Positions 18,045-28,589 are shown, numbered from the stretch's first letter. The stretch is DNA of 64,000 nucleotides from Fulvimonas soli (GCF_003148905.1 NZ_QGHC01000002.1:62001-126000), one strand, 5' to 3'. Notes: generated by a model not told the origin, from the letters alone. A program made the numbers and translations.

Positions 18045-18767
18045 TTGGCTCCCATCGACATCCTCTACCAGGACGACGCCCTGATCGCGGTGAACAAGCC
18101 CGCGGGCCTGCCCGTGCACCGCTCGAAGCTGATCGGACCCGCCGAGGCGTTCCTGGTCGACCTGCTGCGCGAGCAGCTCGGCGGCGCCGTGCACCTGGCC
18201 CACCGCCTCGACCGCGCCACCAGCGGCGTGCTGCTGGCGGCGCGCTCGGCCGAGGTCGCCGCCGCCCTGGGCGAGCAGTTCATGGGCCGCAGCGTCGCCA
18301 AGCAGTACCTCGCCGTGGTGCGCGGCTGGCCGGAGCCGGCCGAGGACGTGATCGACTACCCGCTGCCCGGCGCGCGCGCGACCGGCCCGCGCCGCGAGGC
18401 GCACACGCGCTACCGGCGGCTGGCCACGGCGGAGGTGCCGATCGCGCTGGGCCGCTACCCGCAGCAGCGCTACGCGCTGGTGCTGGCCGAGCCGGAAACC
18501 GGCCGCTTCCGGCAGATCCGCAAGCACCTGGCGCACGTGCACCACCCGGTGATCGGCGACTGCCAGCACGGCCGCAGCGACCACAACCGGCTCTACAAGC
18601 AGCACTTCGGCTGCCACCGCATGCTGCTGCACGCCTGGCGGATCGCCTTCCACCATCCGCTCGACGGCCGCCCGCTCGCCGTGGAAGCGCCGCTGGACGC
18701 GGCCTTCGCCGGCCTGCTCGCGCGCTTCGGCTGGCTGCTGCCGACCCGGGACCCGGCGCAGGGATGA
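18045..18767 (+). CDS. truC: tRNA pseudouridine(65) synthase TruC-like
   Basis: A 240-residue RluA-family pseudouridine synthase. The N-terminus ILYQDDALIAVNKPAGLPVHRS matches TruC, and the catalytic motif HRLDRATSGVL carries the essential aspartate (about residue 51). Later FRQIRKHLAHVHHPVIGD and CHRMLLHAWRI motifs are also TruC-like. The start is uncertain: no ATG or GTG precedes the conserved region, so TTG at 18045 is used. The palindromic repeat lies 30 bp upstream. Confidence 0.85.
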   Translation: MAPIDILYQDDALIAVNKPAGLPVHRSKLIGPAEAFLVDLLREQLGGAVHLAHRLDRATSGVLLAARSAEVAAALGEQFMGRSVAKQYLAVVRGWPEPAEDVIDYPLPGARATGPRREAHTRYRRLATAEVPIALGRYPQQRYALVLAEPETGRFRQIRKHLAHVHHPVIGDCQHGRSDHNRLYKQHFGCHRMLLHAWRIAFHHPLDGRPLAVEAPLDAAFAGLLARFGWLLPTRDPAQG

Positions 18768-18839
18768 CCTTCAAGCCGGCAAGGCCGGCGAGCGCGCCGA
18801 AAGCCCCGCGGGGCCGTACCGGCTAAACTTGCGCGCATC

Positions 18840-19262
18840 ATGCTCATCGTCAGCCGCACTCTCGCCCTGCCCGAAACCGAGCTGACCGAGCGTTTCCTGC
18901 GCGCCGACGGCCCCGGCGGCCAGCACGTCAACCGCACCGAGAGCGCGGTGGAGCTGCGCTTCGACGTGGCGCGCTCGCCCTCGCTGCCGGAGGCGGTGCG
19001 CGCGCGGCTGCTGGCGCGGCGCGACCGCCGCCTCACCGACGAGGGCGTGCTGGTGATCCAGGCGCGCCGCTTCCGCGACCAGGCGCGCAACCGCGAGGAC
19101 GCGCGCGAGCGCCTGGCCGAACTGATCCGCGCCGCGCTCGCCGCGCCGAAGCCGCGCGTGGCGACCCGCCCCACCCGCGCCTCGCAGGAACGCCGCCTGG
19201 CCGGCAAGCAGCAGCGCGGCCGCCTCAAGCAGAACCGTTCGCGCCCGTGGACCCACGAATGA
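18840..19262 (+). CDS. arfB: Alternative ribosome-rescue factor ArfB
   Basis: A 140-residue peptidyl-tRNA hydrolase that releases stalled ribosomes. The GGQ motif is in GPGGQHVNRTESAVELRF (about residue 25-27) and the C-terminal tail is strongly basic (QERRLAGKQQRGRLKQNR), as needed to enter the empty mRNA channel. It resembles release factor domain 3 without the codon-recognition domains. The stop overlaps the next gene's ATG (ATGA). Confidence 0.93.
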   Translation: MLIVSRTLALPETELTERFLRADGPGGQHVNRTESAVELRFDVARSPSLPEAVRARLLARRDRRLTDEGVLVIQARRFRDQARNREDARERLAELIRAALAAPKPRVATRPTRASQERRLAGKQQRGRLKQNRSRPWTHE

Positions 19263-19852
19263 GCCCAGTCATCCTGCCCCCGGTGCCGCCGCAGGCGCCC
19301 CGCCTCAACAGCCGCTTCTGGCCCTGGCTGATGCGCGGCATCCTGCGCCTGTCCGGCTGGCGCCTGCTCGGGAGCCTGCCCGACGTGCCCAAGCTGATCA
19401 TCATCGGCGCGCCGCACTCGTCCTACTGGGACGGCGTGTGGGGCCTGCTGATGAAGATCGGCCTGGGCATCGACGTCAACATCATGATCAAGCGCGAGGT
19501 GCTGGACGGCCCGCTGGGGCTGGTCCTGCGGCCCATCGGCATGATCCCGATCAACCGCAGCGCCGCGCTCAACGTGGTCGGCCAGATGGTGCAGCGCTTC
19601 GGCGAGCGCGAGCGGATGTGGCTGGGCATCACCCCCGAGGGCACGCGCAAGCGGGTGCAGCACTGGAAGAGCGGCTTCCTGCGCATCGCGCGCGAGGCCG
19701 GCGTGCCGATCCTGCCGGTGTTCATCGACTACCCGAGCAGGACCTTCACGCTGGGCCCGCTGCAGCGCGCCACCGACGACCACGAGGCCGACATGGCGCG
19801 CATCCGCGCGCTGTTCCGCGGCTACCGCGGCAAGCACCGCGACACGGAGTGA
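19259..19852 (+). CDS. PlsC-like 1-acyl-glycerol-phosphate acyltransferase family protein
   Basis: A 197-residue acyltransferase-superfamily protein. The catalytic HX4D motif is HSSYWD (about residues 46-51), and the downstream block TPEGTRKR(V) matches the family's substrate-binding motif. No clear membrane helix is visible apart from a hydrophobic stretch near the N-terminus. Translationally coupled to arfB. Substrate is unknown; the short length places it with the 'phospholipid/glycerol acyltransferase' group of uncertain acceptor. Confidence 0.8.
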   Translation: MSPVILPPVPPQAPRLNSRFWPWLMRGILRLSGWRLLGSLPDVPKLIIIGAPHSSYWDGVWGLLMKIGLGIDVNIMIKREVLDGPLGLVLRPIGMIPINRSAALNVVGQMVQRFGERERMWLGITPEGTRKRVQHWKSGFLRIAREAGVPILPVFIDYPSRTFTLGPLQRATDDHEADMARIRALFRGYRGKHRDTE

Positions 19853-19856
19853 ACCG

Positions 19857-20486
19857 ATGGACGGCATCCAGCACTACGGCGCCTTCCTCGCCGCCTGCGT
19901 CGCGCTGAACCTCACGCCGGGCCTGGACACGTTCTACATCCTCGCGCGCAGCGGCCGCGAGGGGCACGCCGCGGGCCTGGGCGCCGCGCTGGGCATCAGC
20001 GCCGGCTGCGTGGTGCACACGCTGGCCGCGGTGCTGGGGCTGTCGGCGATCCTGACGACCTCGGCGCTGGCGTTCTCGGCACTGAAGTACCTGGGCGCGG
20101 CCTACCTGGTGTGGATCGGCCTGCGCATGCTGCTCGCGCGGCAGGCCGTGCGCGTGCCCGCCGAGACGCGCGGCCGCGGCTTCGCCGCCGCGTTCCGCCA
20201 GGGCATGCTGACCAACGTGCTGAACCCCAAGGTGGCGCTGTTCTACCTGGCCTTCCTGCCGCAGTTCATCGTCCCGCACGCGCCGCATCCGCAGCTGGGC
20301 CTGCTGGTGCTGGGGCTGAGCTTCATCGGCACCGGCCTGGGCTGGTCGCTGGTGCTGGCGCTGCTTGGCGCGCGCATCCACCGGCTGCTGCAACGGCGGC
20401 CGCGCATCGGATCGTGGATGGACCGCGCCTGCGGCGCGGCGCTGCTGGGCTTCGGCCTGCGGCTGGCGCTGCAGCAGCGCGGCTGA
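19857..20486 (+). CDS. LysE/RhtB-family amino acid exporter
   Basis: A 209-residue inner-membrane protein with six predicted hydrophobic helices. The RhtB signature is seen in NLTPGLDTFYI (about residue 18-28) and NPKVALFYLAFLPQF (about 124-138). Such proteins export homoserine, threonine, leucine or similar amino acids. It starts 4 bp after the acyltransferase stop, so probably co-transcribed with arfB. Substrate cannot be inferred. The following 178 bp (20487-20664) show no gene. Confidence 0.85.
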   Translation: MDGIQHYGAFLAACVALNLTPGLDTFYILARSGREGHAAGLGAALGISAGCVVHTLAAVLGLSAILTTSALAFSALKYLGAAYLVWIGLRMLLARQAVRVPAETRGRGFAAAFRQGMLTNVLNPKVALFYLAFLPQFIVPHAPHPQLGLLVLGLSFIGTGLGWSLVLALLGARIHRLLQRRPRIGSWMDRACGAALLGFGLRLALQQRG

Positions 20487-20664
20487 GATTGCCCGGCGGA
20501 ACGGGCGCTTGCAGCGCCTGCGGCCGGGCGGTGGATGCGGCCGGCACCGCCCGCGCGTTTCCCTCACGGCGGCAGCGTTCCCGCAAGCCGCCGGGTCACT
20601 CACGATGGCGCCGGACGGCCGCCGTGCCGCCCGGGCCATCGGCCGGCCGGAGGCCGCCGCGCGC

Positions 20665-21696
20665 TCAACGCTCCGAATGCCCCGGCTCGTCGTAGTCGCG
20701 GTGCGTCAGCAGCCCCGGGCGGATCAGGTCGATGAAGGCGCGCGCCTCGGCGTCGAGGAACTTGCCCTTGCGCATCACCACGCCGTAGCTGCGCTGCGGG
20801 AAGTACTTGCGCATGTTGCGCACGGCCAGCCGCGCGCGGTCGGCCTCGGTGATGCAGATGCCGGTGACGATGGAGATGCCCAGGCCCATCGCCACGTATT
20901 CCTTGATCACGTCCCAGCCGCCCACCTCGATCGCCACCCGGTAGGGCACCTGCGCGCGCTGGAACACCAGGTCGACCAGCCGGTAGGTGGACAGGCGCTG
21001 CGGCGGCAGGATCAGGCCGTAGGGCGAGAGATCCTGCAGCGTCACGTCGTCCTTCCGCGCCAGCGGGTGGTCCGGCGGCATGATCAGCATGGGGTCGAAG
21101 TGGTGGACCGGCGCCCAGGCGATGTCGTTGGGCACGTCCAGCATCGAGCCCACCGCGAAGTCGGCCTCGTCCGCGCGCAGCATCGCCAGCCCGTCCTTGC
21201 CGGTGACGTTGGCCAGCTGCAGCTGCACCGCCGGGTGGCGCTCGCGGTAGCGGCGCACCAGGTCGGGCAGCAGGTACTGGATGGTCGAGGTGCCGGCGGC
21301 GATGGTCAGCTTGCCGGCGGCCAGGCCCTTCACCCTGGCCTGGAAGTCGCGGTCCAGCGACTCCCAGCCCTCGACCAGCGGCCGCGCCAGCTCGTACAGC
21401 GCCTCGCCGGCGTCGGTGAGGTTGACGCGCCGGCGCCGCCGCTCCAGCAGGGTCGCGCCCAGCTCCCGCTCCAGCGCCTTGAGTTGCAGGCTCACCGTCG
21501 GCTGCGACAGGTACAGCGCCTCGGCGGCGCGGCTCAGCGTGCCCAGCTTCACCGTGCCGACGAAGGCGCGCAGCTGCTTGAGCCGGTTGCCCTTGTAGTA
21601 AAAGCGCGCCGGATCGGCCGGGGCGCCCTTGCGTGGCGTCGCGCGGCGCCCGCGGGAGCCCTTGTTCAGCTTCTTTCCCGGCGCTTTATCGCCCAT
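20665..21696 (-). CDS. LysR-family regulator, probable regulator of aceBA
   Basis: A 343-residue LysR protein with a basic N-terminal extension of about 35 residues. The winged helix (LKQLRAFVGTVKLGTLSRAAE onward, residues about 39-98) is followed by a type-2 periplasmic-binding-like effector domain (about 125-320) of the CysB/Cbl-like length. It is divergent from aceB with a 117-bp shared AT-rich region holding two inverted repeats. Control of the glyoxylate shunt by a divergent LysR protein is inferred from position; effector unknown. Confidence 0.85.
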   Translation of the reverse strand: MGDKAPGKKLNKGSRGRRATPRKGAPADPARFYYKGNRLKQLRAFVGTVKLGTLSRAAEALYLSQPTVSLQLKALERELGATLLERRRRRVNLTDAGEALYELARPLVEGWESLDRDFQARVKGLAAGKLTIAAGTSTIQYLLPDLVRRYRERHPAVQLQLANVTGKDGLAMLRADEADFAVGSMLDVPNDIAWAPVHHFDPMLIMPPDHPLARKDDVTLQDLSPYGLILPPQRLSTYRLVDLVFQRAQVPYRVAIEVGGWDVIKEYVAMGLGISIVTGICITEADRARLAVRNMRKYFPQRSYGVVMRKGKFLDAEARAFIDLIRPGLLTHRDYDEPGHSER

Positions 21697-21702
21697 GACT
21701 CA

Positions 21703-21745
21703 ATACCTTGAAGTATGGTTTGAGAATATCAATAGAAATAATTGA
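21703..21745. promoter_or_regulatory. Inverted repeats in the lysR-aceB divergent promoter
   Basis: ATACCTTGAAGTAT (21703-21716) and TCAAT-N7-ATTGA (21729-21745) are inverted repeats of LysR-box size in the only AT-rich stretch between the two divergent genes. An outer pair GAGAAT/ATTCTC encloses the second one. Confidence 0.6.
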
Positions 21746-21813
21746 AACATTCTCTTTGTCAAATGTAGGTGCCGGACCTAGCTTCCGGGGCGAACCCGCA
21801 GTGGAGAACGCCC

Positions 21814-23439
21814 ATGGCCGTACCCCAGGAAAGACTGGCCCCGCCGCCGATGCTGGACGGCCCCCTCGGCCCGGCCCGGGCCGCCATCGCCACGCCGGAG
21901 GCGCTGGCCTTCGTGGCCGGGCTGCACCGCCGCTTCGACGGCGAGCGCCACCGCCTGCTGGCGGCGCGCCGCGCCCGCCAGGCGCGCTACGACGCCGGCG
22001 CCCTGCCGGACTTCCGCGCCGACACCCGCGAGATCCGCGAGTCGGAGTGGACCGTGGCACCGATCCCGGCCGCGCTGCGCGACCGCCGCGTCGAGATCAC
22101 CGGCCCGGTCGAGCGCAAGATGGTCATCAACGCGCTCAACTCCGGCGCCAAGGTGTTCATGGCCGACTTCGAGGATGCCTCGACGCCCACCCTGGCCAAC
22201 CTGCTCGACGGCCACGTCAACCTGCGCGACGCGGTGGCCGGCACGCTCGAATACACCTCGCCCGAGGGCAGGCACTACCGCGTGCACCCCGACCCCGCCG
22301 TGCTGGTGGTGCGCCCGCGCGGCTGGCACCTGCCGGAGAAGCACTTCGCGGTGGACGGCGAGCCGGTGGCCGGGGCGCTGTTCGACTTCGGCCTGTTCGC
22401 CTTCCACAACGCCCGCGCGCTGCACGCGCGCGACCGGGGCCCGTACTTCTATCTGCCCAAGCTGGAGGCGATGGAGGAGGCCGCGCTGTGGGACGCGGTG
22501 ATGGAGCACGCCGAGCGCGCGCTGGGTCTGCCGGTGGGCTGCATGAAGGCCACCGTGCTGATCGAGACGCTGCCGGCGGCGTTCCAGATGGACGAGATCC
22601 TGCACGCGCTGCGCCGCCGCGCGGTGGGCCTCAACTGCGGCCGCTGGGACTACATCTTCTCCTACCTGAAGACCCTGCGCGGCCACCGCGACCGCCTGCT
22701 GCCCGAGCGCGGCCAGGTGCAGATGACGGTGCCCTTCCTCAAGGCCTACTCGGAGCTGCTGATCCAGACCTGTCACCGCCGCGGCGCCTTCGCCATGGGC
22801 GGCATGGCCGCGCAGATCCCGATCAAGGGCGACGAGGCGGCCAACGCGGCGGCGCTTGAGAAGGTGCGCGCCGACAAGCTGCGCGAGGTCAGGGCCGGCC
22901 ACGACGGCACCTGGGTGGCGCACCCGGCGCTGGTGCCGGTGGCCCGCGCGGTGTTCGACGAGTACATGCCCGAGCCGAACCAGCGCGACGTGCTGCGCGA
23001 GGACGTGCGCGTCACCCGCGAGCAGCTGCTGGCGCCCTGCGCCGGCACGATCACCCGCGCCGGCTTCGACAACAACGTCGAGGTGGCGCTGCGCTACACC
23101 GCCGCCTGGCTGGACGGCCTGGGCTGCGTGCCGATCCACCACCTGATGGAGGACGCCGCCACCGCGGAGATCGCCCGCGCGCAGTTGTGGCAGTGGCTGC
23201 ACCACGCCGACCAGCCGGCCGGCGGGACGCCGGCCGGGGGCGAGCTGCACTTCCCGGACCACGCGCCGATCGACTTCGCCCTGTTCGATCGCACGCTGGC
23301 CGCGCATGCGCACCGCCTGTCCGGCAGCGACCTGCCCGGCGCCGCGCGCGCCGGGCAGGCGGCCGCGCTGCTGTCCGAGCTCACCCACGCCGACCAGCTC
23401 GGCGACTTCCTCACCCTGCCCGCCTACGCACGGCTATAG
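21814..23439 (+). CDS. aceB: Malate synthase A
   Basis: A 541-residue enzyme that condenses glyoxylate with acetyl-CoA to malate in the glyoxylate shunt. Length is that of form A. Conserved blocks seen: FMADFEDASTPT (about 124-135), LPKLEAMEEAALW, LNCGRWDYIFSY and FAMGGMAAQIPI. ATG 21814 follows GTGGAG and starts the usual N-terminus; an upstream ATG at 21769 would lie in the promoter region. It is followed by aceA after a long hairpin, and divergent from a LysR gene. Confidence 0.95.
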   Translation: MAVPQERLAPPPMLDGPLGPARAAIATPEALAFVAGLHRRFDGERHRLLAARRARQARYDAGALPDFRADTREIRESEWTVAPIPAALRDRRVEITGPVERKMVINALNSGAKVFMADFEDASTPTLANLLDGHVNLRDAVAGTLEYTSPEGRHYRVHPDPAVLVVRPRGWHLPEKHFAVDGEPVAGALFDFGLFAFHNARALHARDRGPYFYLPKLEAMEEAALWDAVMEHAERALGLPVGCMKATVLIETLPAAFQMDEILHALRRRAVGLNCGRWDYIFSYLKTLRGHRDRLLPERGQVQMTVPFLKAYSELLIQTCHRRGAFAMGGMAAQIPIKGDEAANAAALEKVRADKLREVRAGHDGTWVAHPALVPVARAVFDEYMPEPNQRDVLREDVRVTREQLLAPCAGTITRAGFDNNVEVALRYTAAWLDGLGCVPIHHLMEDAATAEIARAQLWQWLHHADQPAGGTPAGGELHFPDHAPIDFALFDRTLAAHAHRLSGSDLPGAARAGQAAALLSELTHADQLGDFLTLPAYARL

Positions 23440-23443
23440 GAGC

Positions 23444-23519
23444 GAGTGGAGAGGAGCGAGGAGCGAGAGAAAAACCTTCCCGCCCCTGCTTCCCTCTCGC
23501 TCCTCGCTCCTCTCCACTC
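23444..23519. repeat. 26-bp perfect hairpin between aceB and aceA
   Basis: Arms 23444-23469 and 23494-23519 are perfectly complementary over 26 bp, built of the words GAGTGGAGAGGAGCGAG and enclosing 24 bases. The aceB stop is 5 bp before it and aceA's ribosome binding site 12 bp after it. No T-run follows, so it is more likely an mRNA processing or stability element than a terminator. Confidence 0.85.
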
Positions 23520-23544
23520 ACTTCCCGCTCCAGGAGAGACATCC

Positions 23545-24846
<1,302 letters not shown>

Positions 24847-24904
24847 GGGCGAGAAGAGAACGGAGAGGAGTGAGAGAAGGCAAAAGCATGGGCCGCCCTG
24901 CTCT

Positions 24905-26710
24905 TCACTCGCTCCTCTTCGCTCGCTCCCCGCCCGGCGGCACCAGCGCGATCACCGTCCAGCCCGGCTGCGGCTGCAGCTCGCGCTTCACCGAGGCCAC
25001 CCGCAGCGCGCCCCTCTCCTCCACGCCGAACAGCAGCACGGTGTCCGCGCCATGCTGCTGCAGGAAGCCCGGCCAGTCGAACGCCGGCGTGAGCCGCGTC
25101 GACTTGATCCGCCAGCCCTGCTCCAGCCGCTCGGCGAAGGCCTCGTGCGTCATCTCCGCGCCGAACAGCGGCGGCGCCAGCAGGCGCTCGCCCCATTGCG
25201 CGCGCTCGCCGGCCTCCGGCGCCCGCTCGTTCTGCAGCAGGTAGATCCGCTGCCGCCCGAACTCCTGGCGGTAGTGCACGCAGGCCAGCGCGTTGCGCTC
25301 GCGGTGGGTGGACATCGCCAGCAGCCGGCCGATCCCGGCCAGGTCCAGGTGCCGCTCGGCATGGGCGGTGGCCGGGTGCCCGTAGTACGTGGCCAGACCG
25401 TCCATGCGCGCGCGGCGGATGCCGTCCCAGTGTTCGTCGGCGACCACCGTGCGGACGCCGGCGTCGCTGAGCGCGCGCGCGACCGCGCGCGGCACCTCGT
25501 CGGCGCCGTAGACCAGCACGCCGTTCGGCTCGGGCTCGGCCACCTTCAGCCAGCGCGCCAGCGGGCGCGCGGTGGCGCTCTGCAGCACCACCGTGCCGAC
25601 GATCAGGATGAACACCAGCGGCACCAGCGCCTCGGCGCCGGGCAGGCCCAGCGCCTCCAGCCGCAGCGCGAACAGCGCCGACACCGAGGCAGCCACGATG
25701 CCGCGCGGCGCCACCCAGGCAATCAGCGCGCGCTCGCGCCAGCCGAGCGCGCTGCCCAGCGTGGCGACCGCCACGGTCAGCGGCCGCACCAGGAACTGCG
25801 CGAACAGGAAAATCGCCGTGCCCGCCCACAGCAGGCGGCCGGGCAGCGGCCACTCCAGCCGGGCCGCGAGCAGGATGAACAGCACCGACACCAGCAGGGT
25901 GGTGAGGTGCTCCTTGAAGTCGAGGATGTCGTCGATGTGCACGCCGCGCACGTTGCCCAGCGCGATGCCCATGACGGTGACCGCCAGCAGGCCCGACTCG
26001 TGGGTGAGCGCGTTGGAGCCGGAGAACGCCAGCAGCACGGCCGCCAGCGTGGCGTAGTTCTGCAGGTACTCGGGCACCATCTGGCGGCGCAGCAGGAAGG
26101 CCAGCAGCCCGGCGGCCAGCAGGCCGATCGCGCCGCCGCAGGCCACCACCGCGAGGAACACGCCCAGTGCGTGCCCCTGCTGGCGCGAGACGATCGCCTC
26201 GTACGCCAGCACGGCGAACAGCGCGCCGAGCGGGTCGATGACGATGCCCTCCCAGCGCAGGGTGTTGGCGATGCGCGCGTTCGGCCGCACCGTGCGCAGC
26301 ATCGGCGCGATCACCGTCGGCCCGGTCACGCAGGTGAGCGCGCCGAACAGCAGCGATACCTCCCAGCCCAGCCCGGCCAGGTAGTGCGCCGCCGCCGCCA
26401 GCAGCAGCACGGCGAGGATCGCGCCGTAGCTCACCAGCCCGCGCACCGCGCCGCCGATGCCGGGCAGCTCGTCGAAGCGCAGGTTCAGGCTGCCCTCGAA
26501 CAGGATCACCGCCACCGCCAGCGAAACCAGCGGGAACAGCAGCGGCCCGAGCAGCCGGTCGGGCGCCAGCGCGCCGGCGACGGGACCGAGCAGCAGGCCG
26601 GCCAGCAGCAGGAACAGGATCGCCGGCAGCCGCAGCCGCCAGGCCAGCCATTGCGCGAGGAAGCCGATGCCGAGCATGCACGACAGCATCAGACCGGCAT
26701 CCAGATTCAT
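24905..26710 (-). CDS. CPA1-type cation/proton antiporter with C-terminal nucleotide-binding-like domain
   Basis: A 601-residue inner-membrane protein. Residues about 5-395 hold 12 or so hydrophobic helices of the Na+(K+)/H+ exchanger fold, with FEGSLNLRFDE and GIVIDPLGALFAV as the family's conserved acidic blocks. After about 405 a cytoplasmic Rossmann-like TrkA-N-type domain (NGVLVYGADEVPRAVARAL) and a further C-terminal domain follow, suggesting ligand-gated exchange. Sodium versus potassium cannot be told. A promoter lies about 190 bp upstream, giving a long, structured leader. Confidence 0.85.
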   Translation of the reverse strand: MNLDAGLMLSCMLGIGFLAQWLAWRLRLPAILFLLLAGLLLGPVAGALAPDRLLGPLLFPLVSLAVAVILFEGSLNLRFDELPGIGGAVRGLVSYGAILAVLLLAAAAHYLAGLGWEVSLLFGALTCVTGPTVIAPMLRTVRPNARIANTLRWEGIVIDPLGALFAVLAYEAIVSRQQGHALGVFLAVVACGGAIGLLAAGLLAFLLRRQMVPEYLQNYATLAAVLLAFSGSNALTHESGLLAVTVMGIALGNVRGVHIDDILDFKEHLTTLLVSVLFILLAARLEWPLPGRLLWAGTAIFLFAQFLVRPLTVAVATLGSALGWRERALIAWVAPRGIVAASVSALFALRLEALGLPGAEALVPLVFILIVGTVVLQSATARPLARWLKVAEPEPNGVLVYGADEVPRAVARALSDAGVRTVVADEHWDGIRRARMDGLATYYGHPATAHAERHLDLAGIGRLLAMSTHRERNALACVHYRQEFGRQRIYLLQNERAPEAGERAQWGERLLAPPLFGAEMTHEAFAERLEQGWRIKSTRLTPAFDWPGFLQQHGADTVLLFGVEERGALRVASVKRELQPQPGWTVIALVPPGGERAKRSE

Positions 26711-26823
26711 CCGCGCGCTCCCTTCGATCGGCCGGCGCCTATCGGAGCATGCCCGCGGGACAGCGTCCAGCCGCCGCGGAAGGGCGGAGCGGGATAGCCA
26801 AGGGGAAAGAGGGAAGGGGCCAG

Positions 26824-26866
26824 CCCCGGTATCAGCGGGAGGGGGGAGGGGGGACTGATACCGGGG
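26824..26866. repeat. 12-bp hairpin with G-run loop in the antiporter leader
   Basis: CCCCGGTATCAG (26824-26835) pairs with CTGATACCGGGG (26855-26866). The 19-base loop on the + strand is GGGAGGGGGGAGGGGGG-like, with enough G-runs to form a quadruplex in DNA; the antiporter mRNA would carry the C-rich complement. Confidence 0.75.
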
Positions 26867-26905
26867 CGGCAGGGGCGACGGTCATTAAAGAACCGGCCGG
26901 TGCAC

Positions 26906-26933
26906 ATATTAAGCGGATCGCCCCGGATGTCAA
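26906..26933 (-). promoter_or_regulatory. Sigma-70-type promoter for the antiporter gene
   Basis: On the minus strand TTGACA (26933-26928) and TAATAT (26911-26906) are separated by 16 bp. The start site would be near 26899, leaving a leader of about 190 bases before ATG 26710. Confidence 0.7.
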
Positions 26934-26961
26934 TACCCACCGGTACAAAAAACCACGGGGA

Positions 26962-28461
26962 CTAGAAACGCCGGTACTGCAGGGCCTCGGCCAGGTGCGC
27001 GCGGTCCAGCAGCGGGGCGCCGCCGTCCAGGTCGGCGATCGAGCGGGCCACCCGCAGCACCCGGTGGTAGGCGCGGGCCGACAGCCCGAGCCGCTCCAGC
27101 GCCGCCTCGAGCCAGCGCCGCTCGGCCGGCCCCAGCGCGCAGTCGCGCTCCAGCTCGCGGGTGTTGATCTCGGCGTTGGAGCGGCCCGCGCGCATCAGCC
27201 CGTGCTGGCGCGCGCGGATCACCCGCTCCCGCACGATGGCCGAATCCTCGTCGTGGGGACCGCGCGGCGCGGCCAGCTCCGCCAGCGGCACCCGCGGCAC
27301 CTCCACCGCCAGGTCGATGCGGTCGAGCAGCGGGCCGGAGATGCGCGCGCGGTAGCGCTGGATCTGGTCGGGCGTGCACTGGCAGCGCTGGCGGCCGTCG
27401 CCGGCATAGCCGCAGGGACAGGGGTTCATCGCGGCGACCAGCTGGAACTGCGCGGGAAAGGTCGCCTGGCGCGCCGCGCGCGAGATCACGATGCGGCCGG
27501 ACTCCAGCGGCTCGCGCAGCACCTCCAGCACGTGCCGGTTGAATTCCGGCAGCTCGTCGAGGAACAGCACGCCGTTGTGCGCCAGCGAGATCTCGCCCGG
27601 CCGCGGCTGCGGCCCGCCGCCGACCAGCGCCACCGCCGAGGCGGTGTGGTGCGGCGCGCGGAACGGCCGCCGCCGCCAGTGCGCCGGGTCCACCGGCTGC
27701 CCGGCCACCGAGCGCACCGCGCAGCTCTCCAGCGCCTCCGACTCGCCCAGTGGCGGCAGGATGCCGGGCAGGCGCTCGGCCAGCATGGTCTTGCCGGTGC
27801 CCGGCGGGCCCACCAGCAGCAGGTGGTGGCCGCCGACCGCGGCGATCTCCAGCGCGCGCCGCGCCTGCAGCTGGCCGCGCACGTCGATCAGGTCCGGGAC
27901 GTGGCCGTCGTCGTCGGCCTGCACGACGGCGGCCGGCGCGGCCAGCTCCTGCGCCCCGCGCAGCCAGCCGCACACCTCGGCCAGGTGGCCGGCCACCAGC
28001 ACGTCGGCGTCGGCCACCAGCGCCGCCTCGGCGGCATTGGCGCGCGGCACCACCACGCGCCGCCCGCGCGCCCGCGCGCGCAGCAGCGCCGGCAGCACGC
28101 CGGGCACGCCGCGCAGCTCGCCGGACAGGGCCAGCTCGCCCAGGAACTCGCATTCGTCCAGCTTCTCGCGCGGCACCTGGCCGCCGGCGGCCAGGATGCC
28201 CAGCGCGATGGCCAGGTCGAAGCGGCCGCCGTCCTTGGGCAGCTCGGCCGGCGCCAGGTTCACGGTGACCTTGCGGTTGGGGTATTCGAAGGCGGTGTTC
28301 TGGATCGCCACCCGCACGCGGTCGCGCGCCTCGCGCACCGCGGCCTCGGGCAGGCCGACGATGTGCGTGCCGGGCAGGCCGCCGGACAGGTGCACCTCGA
28401 CCATCACCTGCGGCGCCGCCACGCCCTCCTGCGCGCGGCTGAGGGTGACCGCCAGGCTCAT
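26962..28461 (-). CDS. comM: ComM/YifB-family Mg-chelatase-like AAA+ helicase
   Basis: A 499-residue protein with an N-terminal Lon-like domain and a C-terminal AAA+ module. Walker A is GPPGTGKT at residues 218-225; NPCPCGYAGDG, a zinc-binding-like motif of the family, is near 345. ComM is a branch-migration helicase that helps integrate DNA during natural transformation. ATG 28461 gives the normal N-terminus MSLAVTLSRAQ. The upstream gene ubiK ends in its own terminator, so comM is probably separate. Confidence 0.93.
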   Translation of the reverse strand: MSLAVTLSRAQEGVAAPQVMVEVHLSGGLPGTHIVGLPEAAVREARDRVRVAIQNTAFEYPNRKVTVNLAPAELPKDGGRFDLAIALGILAAGGQVPREKLDECEFLGELALSGELRGVPGVLPALLRARARGRRVVVPRANAAEAALVADADVLVAGHLAEVCGWLRGAQELAAPAAVVQADDDGHVPDLIDVRGQLQARRALEIAAVGGHHLLLVGPPGTGKTMLAERLPGILPPLGESEALESCAVRSVAGQPVDPAHWRRRPFRAPHHTASAVALVGGGPQPRPGEISLAHNGVLFLDELPEFNRHVLEVLREPLESGRIVISRAARQATFPAQFQLVAAMNPCPCGYAGDGRQRCQCTPDQIQRYRARISGPLLDRIDLAVEVPRVPLAELAAPRGPHDEDSAIVRERVIRARQHGLMRAGRSNAEINTRELERDCALGPAERRWLEAALERLGLSARAYHRVLRVARSIADLDGGAPLLDRAHLAEALQYRRF

Positions 28462-28532
28462 GCGGCGCACCGATGGATCAGGGCAACGACGTCGCCGATC
28501 GATACCGACACCGTGCAACTCCATCGACGACG

Positions 28533-28589
28533 GCGAAAAACAACCGCCCCCGATCGTTTCTCGGGGTGAGGGTGACAGATCGGGGGCGG
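28533..28589 (-). terminator. Rho-independent terminator after ubiK
   Basis: On the minus strand a 12-bp stem (arms 28578-28589 and 28544-28555, CCGCCCCCGATC) with a 22-base loop is followed by TTGTTTTT. Confidence 0.85.
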
